NCBI RefSeq assembly: GCF_003660165.1
Contig: NZ_CP032829.1
Coordinates: 2,679,001-2,743,000, forward strand
Direction of reading: 5' to 3'
Length of the DNA: 64,000 nucleotides
Source of the DNA: Sphingomonas paeninsulae
GTDB lineage: Bacteria; Pseudomonadota; Alphaproteobacteria; Sphingomonadales; Sphingomonadaceae
Shown: in pieces, positions 8,474-18,505 of the stretch
How the letters are laid out: every line of letters starts with the position of its first letter
How positions within the stretch are numbered: the first letter of the stretch is position 1
Notes under the pieces: generated by a model
What the model was told of the DNA's origin: nothing
The model's input: only the letters and a program-made list of their open reading frames with translations
Database searches by the model: none
Translations under genes and position numbers: made by a program

Positions 8474-9910
8474 TTATGATGCGCCCGATGCGCTGTCTGT
8501 CAGGCAATCGTCAAGACGCCCCAGCGACTCCTCACGGCCGAGAAGCACCAGCACGTCGAATATTCCAGGCGAGGTCGTACGACCCGTCAGCGCCGCCCGC
8601 AGGGGTTGCGCTACTTTGCCAAGTCCAAGTCCGGCATCCTCCGCGAACCTTTTTACCGCATCTTCCAGTGCCGCTGCGGTCCATTCCGAACTGTCTGCCA
8701 GTACAACGCGGACATTCCCGAGCAGTACCAACCCCTCGGGTGATAGCAGTGCAGAGGCTCCGGCGTCGAGACCCAGCGGACGGCTTTCGAACAGGAAAAG
8801 AGCACCGTCTGCCAGAGCTAGCGTCGATTTCGCACGAACCTTCAATGAAGCCATCGCTGTGGTCAGGATTGCCTGTTGGTCCGTATCCAGATCTCGACCG
8901 AGTTTCGTTGCGATCAGCGGCGCAGCAATTGCAGTGAGACGTGGATCATCGGCTTCACGGAGATAATGACCGTTGATATTTTCAAGCTTTTTAAGATCGA
9001 ATCGCGAGGGCGATCGCCCGACGCCGTCGATGTCGAACAGCGCGATTGCCTCTTGTCGACTGATCATCTCGTTGTCGCCGCTGCCCCATCCAAGACGGAG
9101 GAGATAGTTCGAAAGCGCTTCCGGCAAGATTCCGAGTTCGTCGCGATAGACTTCGACGCCCAGAGCACCGTGGCGCTTCGACAGTTTCGCACCGTCAGCT
9201 CCGTGGATGAGTGGGACGTGTGCATAGACAGGCTCGTCCCAGCCCATTGCGCGAATCAGGACGAGTTGGCGGAACGCGTTGTTTAGATGGTCGTCGCCGC
9301 GAATGACGTGGGTGATGCCCATGTCGTTATCGTCGACAACGACGCTGAGCATATAGGTTGGGGTGCCGTCCGAACGGAGCAGAACGAAATCGTCGAGTTC
9401 AGCGTTTTGTACCGTGACCGGACCCTGAACGCGGTCCTTTATCGTCACTTCGCCCGTCTGGGGCGCGCGAAGGCGAACCACGTAAGGCAAATCCGGAGCA
9501 TCGGTGCGATCGCGCCAACGGCCATCGTAGCGAAGAGGTTGTTTGGCGGCGCGCTGAGCGGCGCGCATTTCCTCCAACTCTTCCGTCGTAGCGTAGCAGC
9601 GGTACGCGTGCCCGGTTGCGAGCAATGTGTTGGCGACTTCTGCGTGGCGGGCGGCTCGGGCAAATTGGAAAACGGCGTCACCGTCCCAGTCGAGGCCTAG
9701 CCACTTCATCCCGTCGAGGATCGCATCGATCGCGCCCTGGGTAGAGCGGGCGCGATCGGTATCCTCGATTCGCAGCAGGAAGGTGCCGCCGAAGTGGCGG
9801 GCGTAGAGCCAGTTGAACAAAGCAGTGCGCGCACCGCCGATGTGCAAATATCCCGTCGGCGACGGTGCGAAGCGGGTTACGACAGGCTTGGTTGGTATGC
9901 TTGCGCTCAC
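8474..9910 (-). CDS. gltX: Glutamyl-tRNA synthetase
   Basis: A 478-residue class I aminoacyl-tRNA synthetase that charges tRNA-Glu. The HIGH motif is seen as [16 protein letters not shown], and the KMSKS equivalent as [21 protein letters not shown] and the C-terminal anticodon-binding helical part are also present. GTG 9910 ([17 protein letters not shown]) is preferred over an in-frame ATG at 9937, because family members start just before the TRFAPSPTG stretch and the longer start would coincide with the divergent comEC start. It is divergent from comEC and upstream of gltA. Confidence 0.95.
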   Translation of the reverse strand: MSASIPTKPVVTRFAPSPTGYLHIGGARTALFNWLYARHFGGTFLLRIEDTDRARSTQGAIDAILDGMKWLGLDWDGDAVFQFARAARHAEVANTLLATGHAYRCYATTEELEEMRAAQRAAKQPLRYDGRWRDRTDAPDLPYVVRLRAPQTGEVTIKDRVQGPVTVQNAELDDFVLLRSDGTPTYMLSVVVDDNDMGITHVIRGDDHLNNAFRQLVLIRAMGWDEPVYAHVPLIHGADGAKLSKRHGALGVEVYRDELGILPEALSNYLLRLGWGSGDNEMISRQEAIALFDIDGVGRSPSRFDLKKLENINGHYLREADDPRLTAIAAPLIATKLGRDLDTDQQAILTTAMASLKVRAKSTLALADGALFLFESRPLGLDAGASALLSPEGLVLLGNVRVVLADSSEWTAAALEDAVKRFAEDAGLGLGKVAQPLRAALTGRTTSPGIFDVLVLLGREESLGRLDDCLTDSASGAS

Positions 9911-9936
9911 GCGACTTAATCTCCAGTCAGGGCGCA

Positions 9937-12122
9937 ATGGATGCGGTATTCGACAGCGCCCCTAGCACGCTGCCCGAAACGCGCCAATCGGGGCTTTTAA
10001 CGCGCCTGAATAGAAAAATCGAAACTGCGCTCGACTATCAGCGCGACCAATTGCCGCTTTGGCTGCCTATCATGCTCGGCTGCGGGATTGCGGCGTGGTT
10101 CCTGTTGCCCGGCCGAAGCGACTGGGTTGCGTGGATTGTCGGGATGATCGCGATTGCCGGAGGTGGGCTTTTGATGCCCAAGTACGGCAGGCTGAAGGCC
10201 GCAATGATCATCGCGCCGCTGACCTGCGCGCTGGGCTGTGGAATCGCATGGGTGCGGAGTGAAGCAGTTGCCGCGCCGGTGATGTCGCGACTGGCGATTG
10301 AGGCATTCAGTGCGCGGGTCGAGAGGATCGATATCCAGCTAACCAAAGATCGCGTGAGGCTGACGCTGTTGCCAATCGATGCTCCGACTTTGCCTCTCCG
10401 CGTGCGGATCAATGTCGATTCGGCGGACGCTCCGTCGAATCTAGCGATTGGTGACCGGATTCGAATGAAGGCGCGTTTGCTGGGGCCTCAGAATGCGAGT
10501 GTGCCGGGCGGTTACGATTTTTCGCGTGCGGCGTGGTTCATGGGGTTGGGGGCGACGGGAAAATCGCTTGGGCCGGTGGTGCGTGAGGGAAGTGAAGCAC
10601 CGAATGCGCCGGGTATTCGGGATCGGTTATCGGCGCATATCAAGACGCAAGTGGAGGGGAGTGCTGGCGGTATTGCCGCTGCTTTTGCGACGGGGGACCG
10701 GGGAGGGATTGCGACTTCGGATGAGGATGCGATGCGGGCGAGCGGGCTGACGCATTTGCTCTCGATCAGTGGGCTGCATGTTACGGCTGTCGTAGCAGCT
10801 ACGATGTTGATTACATTGCGGTTAATGGCGTTGAGCAGTCGGCTTGCCCTGCGATTGCCGCTGATTGTCGTGGCAGCGGGCGCGGGAGCTTCGGCGGGGA
10901 TCGCTTACACGCTGCTGACGGGTGCGGAGATTCCGACGATTCGGTCGTGCGTCGCGGCGGTGCTGATCGTGATCGGTGGAGCAATGGGGCGACAGGCGTT
11001 CACGCTGAGGCTCGTAGCGGGGGCGCGCTTGTCGTGCTTCTGGTCTGGCCAGAATCGCTGATTGGTCCCAGTTTTCAGCTCAGTTTTGCGGCAATTACCT
11101 CGCTTGTGGCGCTGCATGAATGGGGACCGGTCCAGCGACTGCTCGCCAGTCGTGAAGAGAGCATTTTTGCCAAATTTGGACGCGGCGTGCTGTCGCTCCT
11201 GATGACGGGACTGGCGGTAGAAGTCGCGCTGGCCCCCATCGCTCTTTTCCATTTTCACCGACAGGGGCTTTACGGGGCGCTCGCCAACATCGTCGCGATC
11301 CCGTTGACGACGTTCGTCACAATGCCGTTCGAGGCGCTGGCGATCGTGTTCGATACGATGGGGCTGGGCGCACCTTTCTGGTGGTTGACGGGGCTATCGC
11401 TGGACCTTTTGCTGGGCATTGCGCGCCATGTCGCGGCATGGCCGGGCGCGCAGGCGGCATTGGCGAGTGTTCCGACAGGGGCGTTTGCAATCACGCTTGG
11501 CGGGGCATTGTGGGTCATTTTATGGCGTGGAAATGTGCGCATTTGGGGTTTTGGGCCGATTTTGGTCGGAATTGCCTGGATTCTGGCAACACCGTCACCC
11601 GATCTGATCGTTACCGGGGATGGCAAACACATGGCCGTCAGGGGCGATAATGGTGATCTTGCGACGTTGCGGACGCGAGCCGGGGACTATGTGCGATCGA
11701 CGCTGGCAGAACGCGCCGGCGACCTTGGCGAGTTGGGGGATCTGGACACTCTGGAAGGGGCCAGTTGTTCGGACGATCTGTGTCGGGTGACACTGATGCG
11801 GGATGGGCGGGCGTGGCGGATTCTGGCGACGAGGAGCCGTTTCATTCTGCCGATCAAGGCGTTTGTGGCGGAGTGCGCAGCAGCGGATATCGTGATTAGT
11901 GACCGACGATTGCCCCGGACGTGTAAGCCGCGCTGGCTGAAGGCGGATCGGCCTCTGCTTGAGAAAACCGGAGGGCTGGCAATCAACTTTGGCTCTCAGG
12001 CGGTCGATACCGTCTCAGGAAACGATGACGATCATCCGTGGGTGGTTGCGCGGCGGGTCGGATTGGCAACGAGGTTCGAAGGTAAGTTTCCAAGGACGTT
12101 CAAAAGAAGTCCGCTTCCCTGA
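9937..12122 (+). pseudogene. comEC: ComEC/Rec2 competence DNA-uptake channel, broken by a 1-base frameshift
   Basis: Two overlapping open frames together make one ComEC of about 728 residues: an N-terminal DUF4131-like part and the start of the competence domain (GLTHLLSISGLHVTAVV, TGAEIPTIRSCVAAVL), then in another frame LVVLLVWPESLIGPSFQLSFAAI and the remaining membrane helices. The frame changes at the G5 run 11019-11023; one more G gives VAGGALVVLLVWPESL without a break. The C-terminal domain is the reduced metallo-hydrolase-like tail seen in alphaproteobacteria (SCSDDLCRVTLMRDGRAW). In the family the channel moves single-stranded DNA across the inner membrane. ATG 9937 has AGGGCG upstream. 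It is either a true mutation or a sequencing error; the latter is favoured because of the same pattern in trpD. Confidence 0.85.
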
Positions 12123-12165
12123 GTTTGTCGACGCGCCGTTCTTTCTGTGTCGTGAAATAGGCAGG

Positions 12166-12193
12166 GCAACCCTTCGACAGGCTCAGGGAAGCG
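12166..12193. repeat. Dispersed sphingomonad-type repeat (CTTCGACAGGCTCAGGG core)
   Basis: The intergenic stretch between comEC and lexA holds CCCTTCGACAGGCTCAGGG, a short repeat core that recurs in this window near 33.9 kb, 38.7 kb (weaker) and 60.7 kb, always between genes. Such repeats are common between genes in Sphingomonadales. Here it is a single arm without a clear partner. Confidence 0.6.
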
Positions 12194-12198
12194 GGGGC

Positions 12199-12222
12199 AG
12201 ACGCGCTTCTAATAACGCGTCT
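12199..12222 (+). terminator. Hairpin at the comEC/lexA convergent end
   Basis: AGACGCG (12199-12205), a 10-nt loop and CGCGTCT (12216-12222) form a 7-bp stem directly abutting the lexA stop codon on the other strand. It is followed on the plus strand by a poor T tract (TTAAT), so it is at best a weak terminator for comEC. Confidence 0.35.
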
Positions 12223-12885
12223 TTAATACCGACGCAGCAAACCGGCGAGCCGGCCTTGCACGCGGACCTGATTGGCGGCGTAGATCTGAGCTTCGTACAG
12301 CGCATTAGCAGGGTCGAGGCGGATGCGTGGTCCGTCGTGGTGATAATATTTCAGGGTGGCTTCGCTATCGTCGATCAGGGCCACGACGATTTCGCCATCG
12401 CGGGCCGTCTCTGTCTTTCGAATGAGAGCGTAATCGCCGTCGAGTATGCCTGCCTCAACCATCGAATCACCGGAGACTTCCAAAGCGAAATGTTCGCCGG
12501 GGCCGAGCAGGGCAGCAGGAACTGGAAGCGTCGATTGCCCCTCCAGCGCTTCGATCGGCATACCGGCAGCGATGCGACCATGCATTGGCAGTTCGATTAC
12601 GTCGTTCGCTGCTGCTGGCAGGATGATCGGGCTGGTCGATGGTAACGGCACGCGGAGTTTCTGTTCGCCGCGTTCGGGCATACGCATGACTTCGAGAGCG
12701 CGGGCGCGATTGGGGAGGCGGCGGATAAATTGACGTTCTTCAAGAGCACTTATCAGGCGGTGAACGCCCGATTTCGATTTAAGGTCGAGCGCGTCCTTCA
12801 TTTCCTCGAACGACGGTGACACTCCGGTTTCGGCAAGCCGATCGTTGATGAAGCAAATCAGCTCATGCTGTTTACGAGTGAGCAC
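12223..12885 (-). CDS. lexA: LexA SOS transcriptional repressor
   Basis: A 220-residue protein. The N-terminal winged-helix DNA-binding domain is [40 protein letters not shown]. The self-cleavage site Ala-Gly is in GRIAAGMP, the catalytic Ser in [11 protein letters not shown] and the catalytic Lys in [11 protein letters not shown]. It represses DNA damage genes and is inactivated by RecA-stimulated self-cleavage. GTG 12885 is supported by AAGGAGG 7 nt upstream and by the family start MLT; upstream extension would read through the SOS box. An exact GTTC-N7-GTTC box 22 nt upstream indicates autoregulation. Confidence 0.97.
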   Translation of the reverse strand: MLTRKQHELICFINDRLAETGVSPSFEEMKDALDLKSKSGVHRLISALEERQFIRRLPNRARALEVMRMPERGEQKLRVPLPSTSPIILPAAANDVIELPMHGRIAAGMPIEALEGQSTLPVPAALLGPGEHFALEVSGDSMVEAGILDGDYALIRKTETARDGEIVVALIDDSEATLKYYHHDGPRIRLDPANALYEAQIYAANQVRVQGRLAGLLRRY

Positions 12886-12907
12886 CGGCAACCTCCTTGT
12901 TCCGTAA

Positions 12908-12922
12908 GAACGAACTAGGAAC
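12908..12922 (-). promoter_or_regulatory. LexA (SOS) box of lexA
   Basis: Read on the minus strand the sequence is GTTC-CTAGTTC-GTTC, an exact match to the alphaproteobacterial LexA site GTTC-N7-GTTC. It lies 22 bp before the lexA start, consistent with autorepression. The same motif precedes uvrD and radA in this window. Confidence 0.85.
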
Positions 12923-12946
12923 GTGTAGGAAACATTACAGGTCGCG

Positions 12947-14125
12947 TCAAGCGAGCAGGATGGCCTCGACCAGCGCTCCGGATTCGAGTGCAGGGGAGCC
13001 AGCGGCGCGGATAACGAGGGCGTCGGCACCGGATAATGGCAGCAACATTCCGCTGTCGCCGGGGAAGGTTGGAACGAGCGCGCCACCCTCCCAATGTGTC
13101 CGCACGAAATCGGTGCGAGGACCGACTGCGGGGAGCGGTTCGCCCATACGGACGCCGATGCGCGGTGGCAGCGGCGTGGACGCGCCGGACAGGTGTGCGA
13201 TCAACGGGCGCAGGAACAGGATAGCGGTGACGAGCGCGGACACCGGGTTGCCGGGCAGGCCGAGAACGACGGTATCGCCGAGGCGACCTGCCATCAGAGG
13301 TTTGCCGGGGCGCATGGCGACTTTCCAGAAGTCGAGCGTTGCCCCCGCCGCATTCAGGGCGGGACGGACAAGATCATGATCGCCGACCGATGCGCCGCCA
13401 GTGCTGACCACGATGTCGCAGGTTTTGGAGGCGTTGAAGGCAGCGGTGAGGGCGGTCAGATCGTCTTCGATAATGCCGAGATCAACGACATCGACGGGCA
13501 GATTACGCATCAGAGCGGCGAGCATCGGTGCGTTGGAGGATGGCAGGCGATCGGTTCCGGTGTCCGTTCCGGGGGGCACGAGTTCGCTGCCGGTCGAGAT
13601 GATTGCCACGCGTAGGCGGCGGCGGGCCGCGATGGTGCCGTGACCACCCATGACCGCGAGGGCGATGCGGGCGGGGGTGAGGAGTTGACCGGGTTCGATC
13701 AGGGTCGCGCCCGTGGTGAAGTCTGAGCCTGATTTTCGGACGTGTTCGCCAAGGGTTTCCGGGCCATCGTTGGTCAGCGTAATCAGGTCGCCATCGCGGA
13801 CGATATTTTCTTGTATGACAATCGTGTCGCTGCCTTCGGGAAGTGCAGCGCCGGTGAAGATGCGTATGGTTTCGCCGGGGCCGACTTGTCCTGCGAAGGG
13901 TATTCCGGCTGCGGATTCACCGACAACGCGCCACGGGCCAGCAGCGTCTTCGTACCGGATTGCGTAGCCATCCATTGCCGAAAGGTCGTGGGCGGGCTGG
14001 GTACGTTTTGCTACGACGGCGGCCGCGGTCCAGCGACCGACGGCTTCGAGCAGAGGCACTCCTTCCATCGAGACAGGGGCGTGGAGCGCGAGGATACGCG
14101 CCTGGGCTTCTTCGACGTCGATCAT
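12947..14125 (-). CDS. moeA: Molybdopterin molybdenumtransferase MoeA
   Basis: A 392-residue protein that inserts molybdate into adenylylated molybdopterin in molybdenum cofactor synthesis. Typical features are [58 protein letters not shown] and a C-terminal domain ([15 protein letters not shown]). ATG 14125 overlaps the moaC stop by 4 bp; the open frame continues upstream only inside moaC. It is the last gene of the ppiD-trpEGDC-moaC-moeA run, with lexA downstream behind its own promoter. Confidence 0.95.
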   Translation of the reverse strand: MIDVEEAQARILALHAPVSMEGVPLLEAVGRWTAAAVVAKRTQPAHDLSAMDGYAIRYEDAAGPWRVVGESAAGIPFAGQVGPGETIRIFTGAALPEGSDTIVIQENIVRDGDLITLTNDGPETLGEHVRKSGSDFTTGATLIEPGQLLTPARIALAVMGGHGTIAARRRLRVAIISTGSELVPPGTDTGTDRLPSSNAPMLAALMRNLPVDVVDLGIIEDDLTALTAAFNASKTCDIVVSTGGASVGDHDLVRPALNAAGATLDFWKVAMRPGKPLMAGRLGDTVVLGLPGNPVSALVTAILFLRPLIAHLSGASTPLPPRIGVRMGEPLPAVGPRTDFVRTHWEGGALVPTFPGDSGMLLPLSGADALVIRAAGSPALESGALVEAILLA

Positions 14126-14589
14126 GCCTGATAATCCCCGGATCGGCCGCCCGATTTTTCCAGCAGGCGGATGTCGCCGATTCGCATGGCGCGATCCATG
14201 GCCTTTGCCATGTCGTAAAGGGTCAGGAGCGCGACCGAAACGGCGGTCAGGGCCTCCATTTCGACGCCTGTAGGGCCTGTGGTGGTGACGTTTGCGGTGG
14301 CGCGAATTCCGGTTGGTTCGAACGCGAAATCGACGGTTACGGAGGACAAAGCGAGCGGGTGGCAAAGCGGGATGAGGTCGCTGGTGCGTTTGGCCGCCAT
14401 GATGCCGGCTATGCGCGCGACGGCGATCACGTCACCCTTTTTGGTGATGCCGTCCTTGATCGCGGTCAGGGCATCAGACGATATGGAGATGCGGCCTTCG
14501 GCGGCGGCTTTACGCGCGGTATTCGGTTTGCCTGAGATGTCGACCATGCGGGCCGCCCCTGTCTCGTCGATATGGGTAAGAATGGTCAT
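14122..14589 (-). CDS. moaC: Cyclic pyranopterin monophosphate synthase MoaC
   Basis: A 155-residue protein acting with MoaA to convert GTP to cyclic pyranopterin monophosphate, the first stage of molybdenum cofactor synthesis. Conserved segments are [51 protein letters not shown] and the C-terminal [10 protein letters not shown]. It overlaps both trpC and moeA by 4 bp, so all three are likely translated from one message. Placement after trpC is a recurrent arrangement in alphaproteobacteria. Confidence 0.96.
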   Translation of the reverse strand: MTILTHIDETGAARMVDISGKPNTARKAAAEGRISISSDALTAIKDGITKKGDVIAVARIAGIMAAKRTSDLIPLCHPLALSSVTVDFAFEPTGIRATANVTTTGPTGVEMEALTAVSVALLTLYDMAKAMDRAMRIGDIRLLEKSGGRSGDYQA

Positions 14590-15374
14590 GCTCCGGTCAA
14601 TAGCGCGCGGGTGGCCGATTCGAGGTCGGGCTGGCGCATCAGGGATTCGCCGACGAGAAAGGCGCGAACGCCGTGGTCGGACATTGCCGTCAGGTCGGCG
14701 TGGTTGGTGAGGCCGCTTTCGGCGACGAAGGTTACATCTTTGGGCGCTTTGCCGACGAGTTCGTATGTGCGGGCGAAATCGACGCTGAAGTCGCGGAGGT
14801 CGCGGTTATTGACGCCGATCAGCCGCGATTTCAGGCGGAGGGCGCGGTCGAGTTCGGCGTCGTCATGGACTTCGACAAGCACGTCCATGCCGCGTTCGAT
14901 GGCAGCGGCTTCGAGTTCGGCCATCATCGTGTCATCGAGCGCAGCGACGATGATGAGGATTGCGTCGGCACCGATGCTGCGCGCTTCGGCTATCTGCCAC
15001 GGATCGACCATGAAATCCTTGCGGAGAACAGGCAGATCACAAGCGGCGCGGGCGGCGACAAGATAGTCCTCGTGACCCTGAAAATAAGGGGCGTCCGTGA
15101 GAATGGAGAGGCAAGCGGCACCCCCGGATTGATACGCTTTCGCGTGGGCGGGCGGATCGAAATCGGCACGGATCAGCCCTTTTGAGGGACTGGCTTTCTT
15201 GATCTCTGCGATGAGGGCAAAGCCGGTTTTTGCGTGCGCGTCGAGAGCGGCTTTGAACCCGCGTGGGGCGGTCTGGGAGGCGGCTGCGCGGTCGATGTCG
15301 TTTACGGAGAGCACAGCTTTGCGGCGCGCGACTTCGGTGCGGGTGGAGGCGCAGATTTCGGTAAGCTTGTTCAT
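14586..15374 (-). CDS. trpC: Indole-3-glycerol-phosphate synthase
   Basis: A 262-residue TIM-barrel enzyme that closes the indole ring of indole-3-glycerol phosphate. Motifs include [40 protein letters not shown] and [12 protein letters not shown] with the conserved Glu and Ser of the active site. It overlaps trpD by 4 bp upstream and moaC by 4 bp downstream. It is the stand-alone form; trpF is elsewhere (44.7-45.3 kb). Confidence 0.97.
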   Translation of the reverse strand: MNKLTEICASTRTEVARRKAVLSVNDIDRAAASQTAPRGFKAALDAHAKTGFALIAEIKKASPSKGLIRADFDPPAHAKAYQSGGAACLSILTDAPYFQGHEDYLVAARAACDLPVLRKDFMVDPWQIAEARSIGADAILIIVAALDDTMMAELEAAAIERGMDVLVEVHDDAELDRALRLKSRLIGVNNRDLRDFSVDFARTYELVGKAPKDVTFVAESGLTNHADLTAMSDHGVRAFLVGESLMRQPDLESATRALLTGA

Positions 15375-16347
15375 TTGTAGGCGATCCAGCAGTCGAGCAG
15401 CGTGTTGGCAAGTCCCCGATCGAGGGTTTCGGCGGCTTCTTCTATGCCCTCTCGCCAGTCGGAGACGTGGCCTGCGACAATCAGCGCGGCGGCTGCGTTG
15501 AACAGCACGGCGTCGCGGTAAGCTCCGGTTTCGCCGAGGAGCATCCGGCGGAGCGCAGCGGCGTTGAACGATGCGTCGCCGCCGAGCAGGGCTTCGGACG
15601 GGTGACGCGGGAGGCCGATGTCTTCGGGAGCGATGCGGGTGGCGGGCTGGCGGAGGCGAATGATGGTGCTTGGTTGAGAGACTGACAGTTCGTCGAGCGG
15701 TTCATCTCCCGCGACCAGCATGGCGTCTTCGGTGTTGAGCAAGATGAGCAATTCGGCAAATACCGGAAGGAAATCGGGGCGCGCGACACCGATGAGCTGA
15801 CGCGTGACGCCCGCGGGGTTCGCGGCGGGGCCGGTCAGGTTGAATACGGTGCGGCGACCGATTGCTTTGCGAATCGGGGCGAGGCGAGCGAGCGCGGGGT
15901 GATGTTTCTGCGCGAACAGGAAGCAGATGCCGAGGTCTGCGAGCGTGGCTTCGGCGGTTTCGGACGCGCGGTCGAGGTTTAAGCCGAGGGCTTCGAGTGT
16001 GTCAGCGGCTCCGGCCTTTGAAGAGGCGGCGCGGTTGCCGTGTTTGGCAACGGGCACGCCGCACGCTGCCACGACGATGGCGACGGCGGTGGAGACGTTA
16101 AGGCTGTGGCTGCCGTCACCGCCGGTTCCGCAGACGTCGATGGCTCCGACGGGGCGGCAATCGGGATCATCCGCGCGCGCATGGCGGCGGCGGCGGCGGC
16201 GATTTCAATGGCGGTTTCGTCGCGGTCGGACATGACCGACAGGAAGCGGGCGGTGTCGGCGTCTTCGGTTCGGGCGTCGAGGATGGCGTCGAAGGCGTGG
16301 GCTGCTTCGTCGGCGGTCAACGGGACCGACGTATCGGGGAGTTTCAC
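15371..16347 (-). pseudogene. trpD: Anthranilate phosphoribosyltransferase TrpD, broken by a 1-base frameshift
   Basis: The enzyme joins anthranilate to PRPP. The N-terminal part from GTG 16347 ([31 protein letters not shown]) runs in one frame to RARMIPIAAP. The rest, GAIDVCGTGGDGSHSLNVST then ACGVPVAKHGNRAASSKAG (PRPP-binding GTGGD and the NRAASS loop), is in another. Adding one C on the minus strand (a G to the G4 run 16151-16154) yields MIPIAAPVGAIDVCGTGGDG and a protein of about 325 residues. The GTG overlaps the trpG stop by 4 bp. All other trp genes are intact, so a base-call error is likelier than a real loss. Confidence 0.88.
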
Positions 16348-16946
16348 GCTAATGCTTTCAATCTGGCTCCGGGTTTTACGGTCATTCCGGCGATTGTCAT
16401 GAAATTGGCGAGAAGGCGGTGGCCGTGTTCGGTGGCGATGCTCTCTGGATGGAACTGGACGCCGTGGATGGGGAGCGTTGTGTGACGCAGACCCATGACG
16501 CAGCCGTCGGGGGCGGTCGCGTTGGCGATGAGGCAAGCAGGCACGTCCTCGACCACGAGCGAATGATAGCGAGTGGCGATGAAGGGACTGGGCAAGCCAG
16601 CGAATACGCCGGTGCCGTCGTGGCCGATGTCGGACGTTTTACCGTGCATCAGGCCGCCGCGCACGACTTTGCCACCGAAATGATGGCCGATTGCCTGATG
16701 ACCGAGGCAGACGCCCAGAAGGGGGCGACCCGCTTCGGCAACGGCGGCAACCAGATCGAGGGATATTCCGGCTTCCTTTGGAGTGCAGGGACCGGGGGAA
16801 ATGAGGAAGGCTTCGGCACCGCTGGACATCGCTTGCCCCACCGAGATCGCGTCGTTGCGCACGACTTCGACTTCGGCACCCAGTTCCATCAGATAGTGGA
16901 CGAGGTTCCAGGTGAAGCTGTCGTAATTGTCGATGACGAGGATCAT
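16344..16946 (-). CDS. trpG: Anthranilate synthase component II (glutamine amidotransferase)
   Basis: A 200-residue class I glutamine amidotransferase that supplies ammonia to TrpE. The catalytic Cys is in [12 protein letters not shown], with His and Glu in [11 protein letters not shown]; the start [19 protein letters not shown] is characteristic. An in-frame upstream ATG at 17006 would overlap trpE, so ATG 16946 was preferred, 37 bp after the trpE stop. It overlaps trpD by 4 bp. In some bacteria this subunit also serves p-aminobenzoate synthase, which cannot be judged here. Confidence 0.96.
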   Translation of the reverse strand: MILVIDNYDSFTWNLVHYLMELGAEVEVVRNDAISVGQAMSSGAEAFLISPGPCTPKEAGISLDLVAAVAEAGRPLLGVCLGHQAIGHHFGGKVVRGGLMHGKTSDIGHDGTGVFAGLPSPFIATRYHSLVVEDVPACLIANATAPDGCVMGLRHTTLPIHGVQFHPESIATEHGHRLLANFMTIAGMTVKPGARLKALA

Positions 16947-16983
16947 GCGGTTGGCCTTAGGCGGCGTTGCCGGGTTTTGCCAG

Positions 16984-18483
16984 CTATTGGCCGAACCCGG
17001 CCTCATTCGACCGGGTGACGGCTTCGCGGGCGGCGGCGATCAGGGCTCCGGCCTTGGCTTCACACTCACGCTGTTCGGAGGCGGGGTCGCTGTCGGCAAC
17101 GATTCCGGCACCGGCCTGAACATGCATGACGCCGTCTTTTACGACGGCGGTGCGCAGGACGATGCAACTGTCCATCGAACCGTCGGGGCTGAAATAACCG
17201 ACTCCGCCAGCATAAGCTCCGCGAGTTTCGGGTTCGAGTTCGGCGATGACCTGACACGCGCGGACTTTGGGTGCACCGCTGACCGTGCCTGCGGGGAAAC
17301 CGGCAAACAGGGCGTCGAGCGCATCTTTGCCGGGGGCGAGCTGGCCGACGACGTTGGAGACGATGTGCATGACATGGCTGTAATATTCGACGGTGTAGCT
17401 GTCCGTGACGGTGACACTGCCTGACGTCGTGACGCGACCGACGTCGTTGCGGCCGAGGTCGAGGAGCATGAGGTGTTCGGCGCGTTCCTTTGGATCGGCG
17501 AGCAGGGACGCGCGGTTTTCGGAGTCTTCGGCCGCAGTTTTGCCGCGTGGGCGGGTTCCGGCGATGGGCCGAATCGTGACTTCACCATCGCGTGCGCGGA
17601 CGAGGATTTCGGGGCTGGAACCGGTCAGCGCAAAGCCGGGCAGGTCGAGGTGATAGAGGAATGGCGACGGGTTGATACGGCGCAGCGCGCGATACAGGTC
17701 GAACGCGGGCAGGGCGAAGGGAAGCGTGAAGCGCTGGGCCAACACCACCTGAAAGATGTCACCTGCAGCGATGTAGTTTTTGGCGCTGGCGACCATTTCG
17801 CCGTAGCGGCCGGGGGCGAGGACTGGCGATGGATCGGGCAGGTCCGTGACGTTCGTTGGCGCGACCTGTGGCAAAGGCTGAGCCAGGCGCGCAGAGGCGG
17901 CGTCTATGCGATCAAGGGCCAGGGCGACCTGCTTTTCAGGATCGCCACCCGGCCACACCGGCGCGACCATGAACAGGCGGTCGGCGAGGCGGTCGAAGAC
18001 AAGGATCAGGGTTGGCCGCACGAACATCATATCGGGGAGGTTCAGCGGGTTGGCAGGTGGGCGCGGCAGATCTTCGACCAGACCGACCGTTTCATAGCCG
18101 AAATACCCGACAAGGCAGGCGAGCACGCCGGGCAAGCCGTCCGGCACGTCGATGCGGCACGATGCCACCAGCGAACGCAGGGCAGGGAGTGTCGATTCGG
18201 TCAGCGGCGCAAACGCCTCGCGGTCGGTTAGCCACTGATTGTTGATCTCGGCTGCCGCTCCATGCGCGCGGAAAACGAGGTCGGGGGCGAGGCCGATAAG
18301 GCTGTAGCGTCCTCGGACCGCGCCACCTTCGACGGATTCGAGCAGGAAATCACCGCGTCCGGATTCGATCAGCTTGAGCGCCGCTGACACCGGTGTTTCA
18401 GTGTCTGCAATCGCGCTCCGCCATACCAGCGCTGGCTTGCCTGAAGCCAGTGACGCAATCGCATTGTCATCATCAGGCTTCAT
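16984..18483 (-). CDS. trpE: Anthranilate synthase component I
   Basis: A 499-residue chorismate-binding enzyme that makes anthranilate with TrpG. Visible features are the feedback-site-like [37 protein letters not shown], the chorismate-binding [31 protein letters not shown], and the C-terminal [15 protein letters not shown] and [19 protein letters not shown] 18483 was taken over a longer start that would overlap ppiD. It begins 22 bp after ppiD, leaving no room for a separate trp attenuator or leader peptide, so it depends on the ppiD promoter or one inside ppiD. Confidence 0.96.
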   Translation of the reverse strand: MKPDDDNAIASLASGKPALVWRSAIADTETPVSAALKLIESGRGDFLLESVEGGAVRGRYSLIGLAPDLVFRAHGAAAEINNQWLTDREAFAPLTESTLPALRSLVASCRIDVPDGLPGVLACLVGYFGYETVGLVEDLPRPPANPLNLPDMMFVRPTLILVFDRLADRLFMVAPVWPGGDPEKQVALALDRIDAASARLAQPLPQVAPTNVTDLPDPSPVLAPGRYGEMVASAKNYIAAGDIFQVVLAQRFTLPFALPAFDLYRALRRINPSPFLYHLDLPGFALTGSSPEILVRARDGEVTIRPIAGTRPRGKTAAEDSENRASLLADPKERAEHLMLLDLGRNDVGRVTTSGSVTVTDSYTVEYYSHVMHIVSNVVGQLAPGKDALDALFAGFPAGTVSGAPKVRACQVIAELEPETRGAYAGGVGYFSPDGSMDSCIVLRTAVVKDGVMHVQAGAGIVADSDPASEQRECEAKAGALIAAAREAVTRSNEAGFGQ

Positions 18484-18505
18484 GCTGCGACAATCCCCAC
18501 GCCGT

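Noticed and set aside
17473-18231. 252-codon plus-strand frame inside trpE
   Set aside because: Shadow frame of trpE; no family features.
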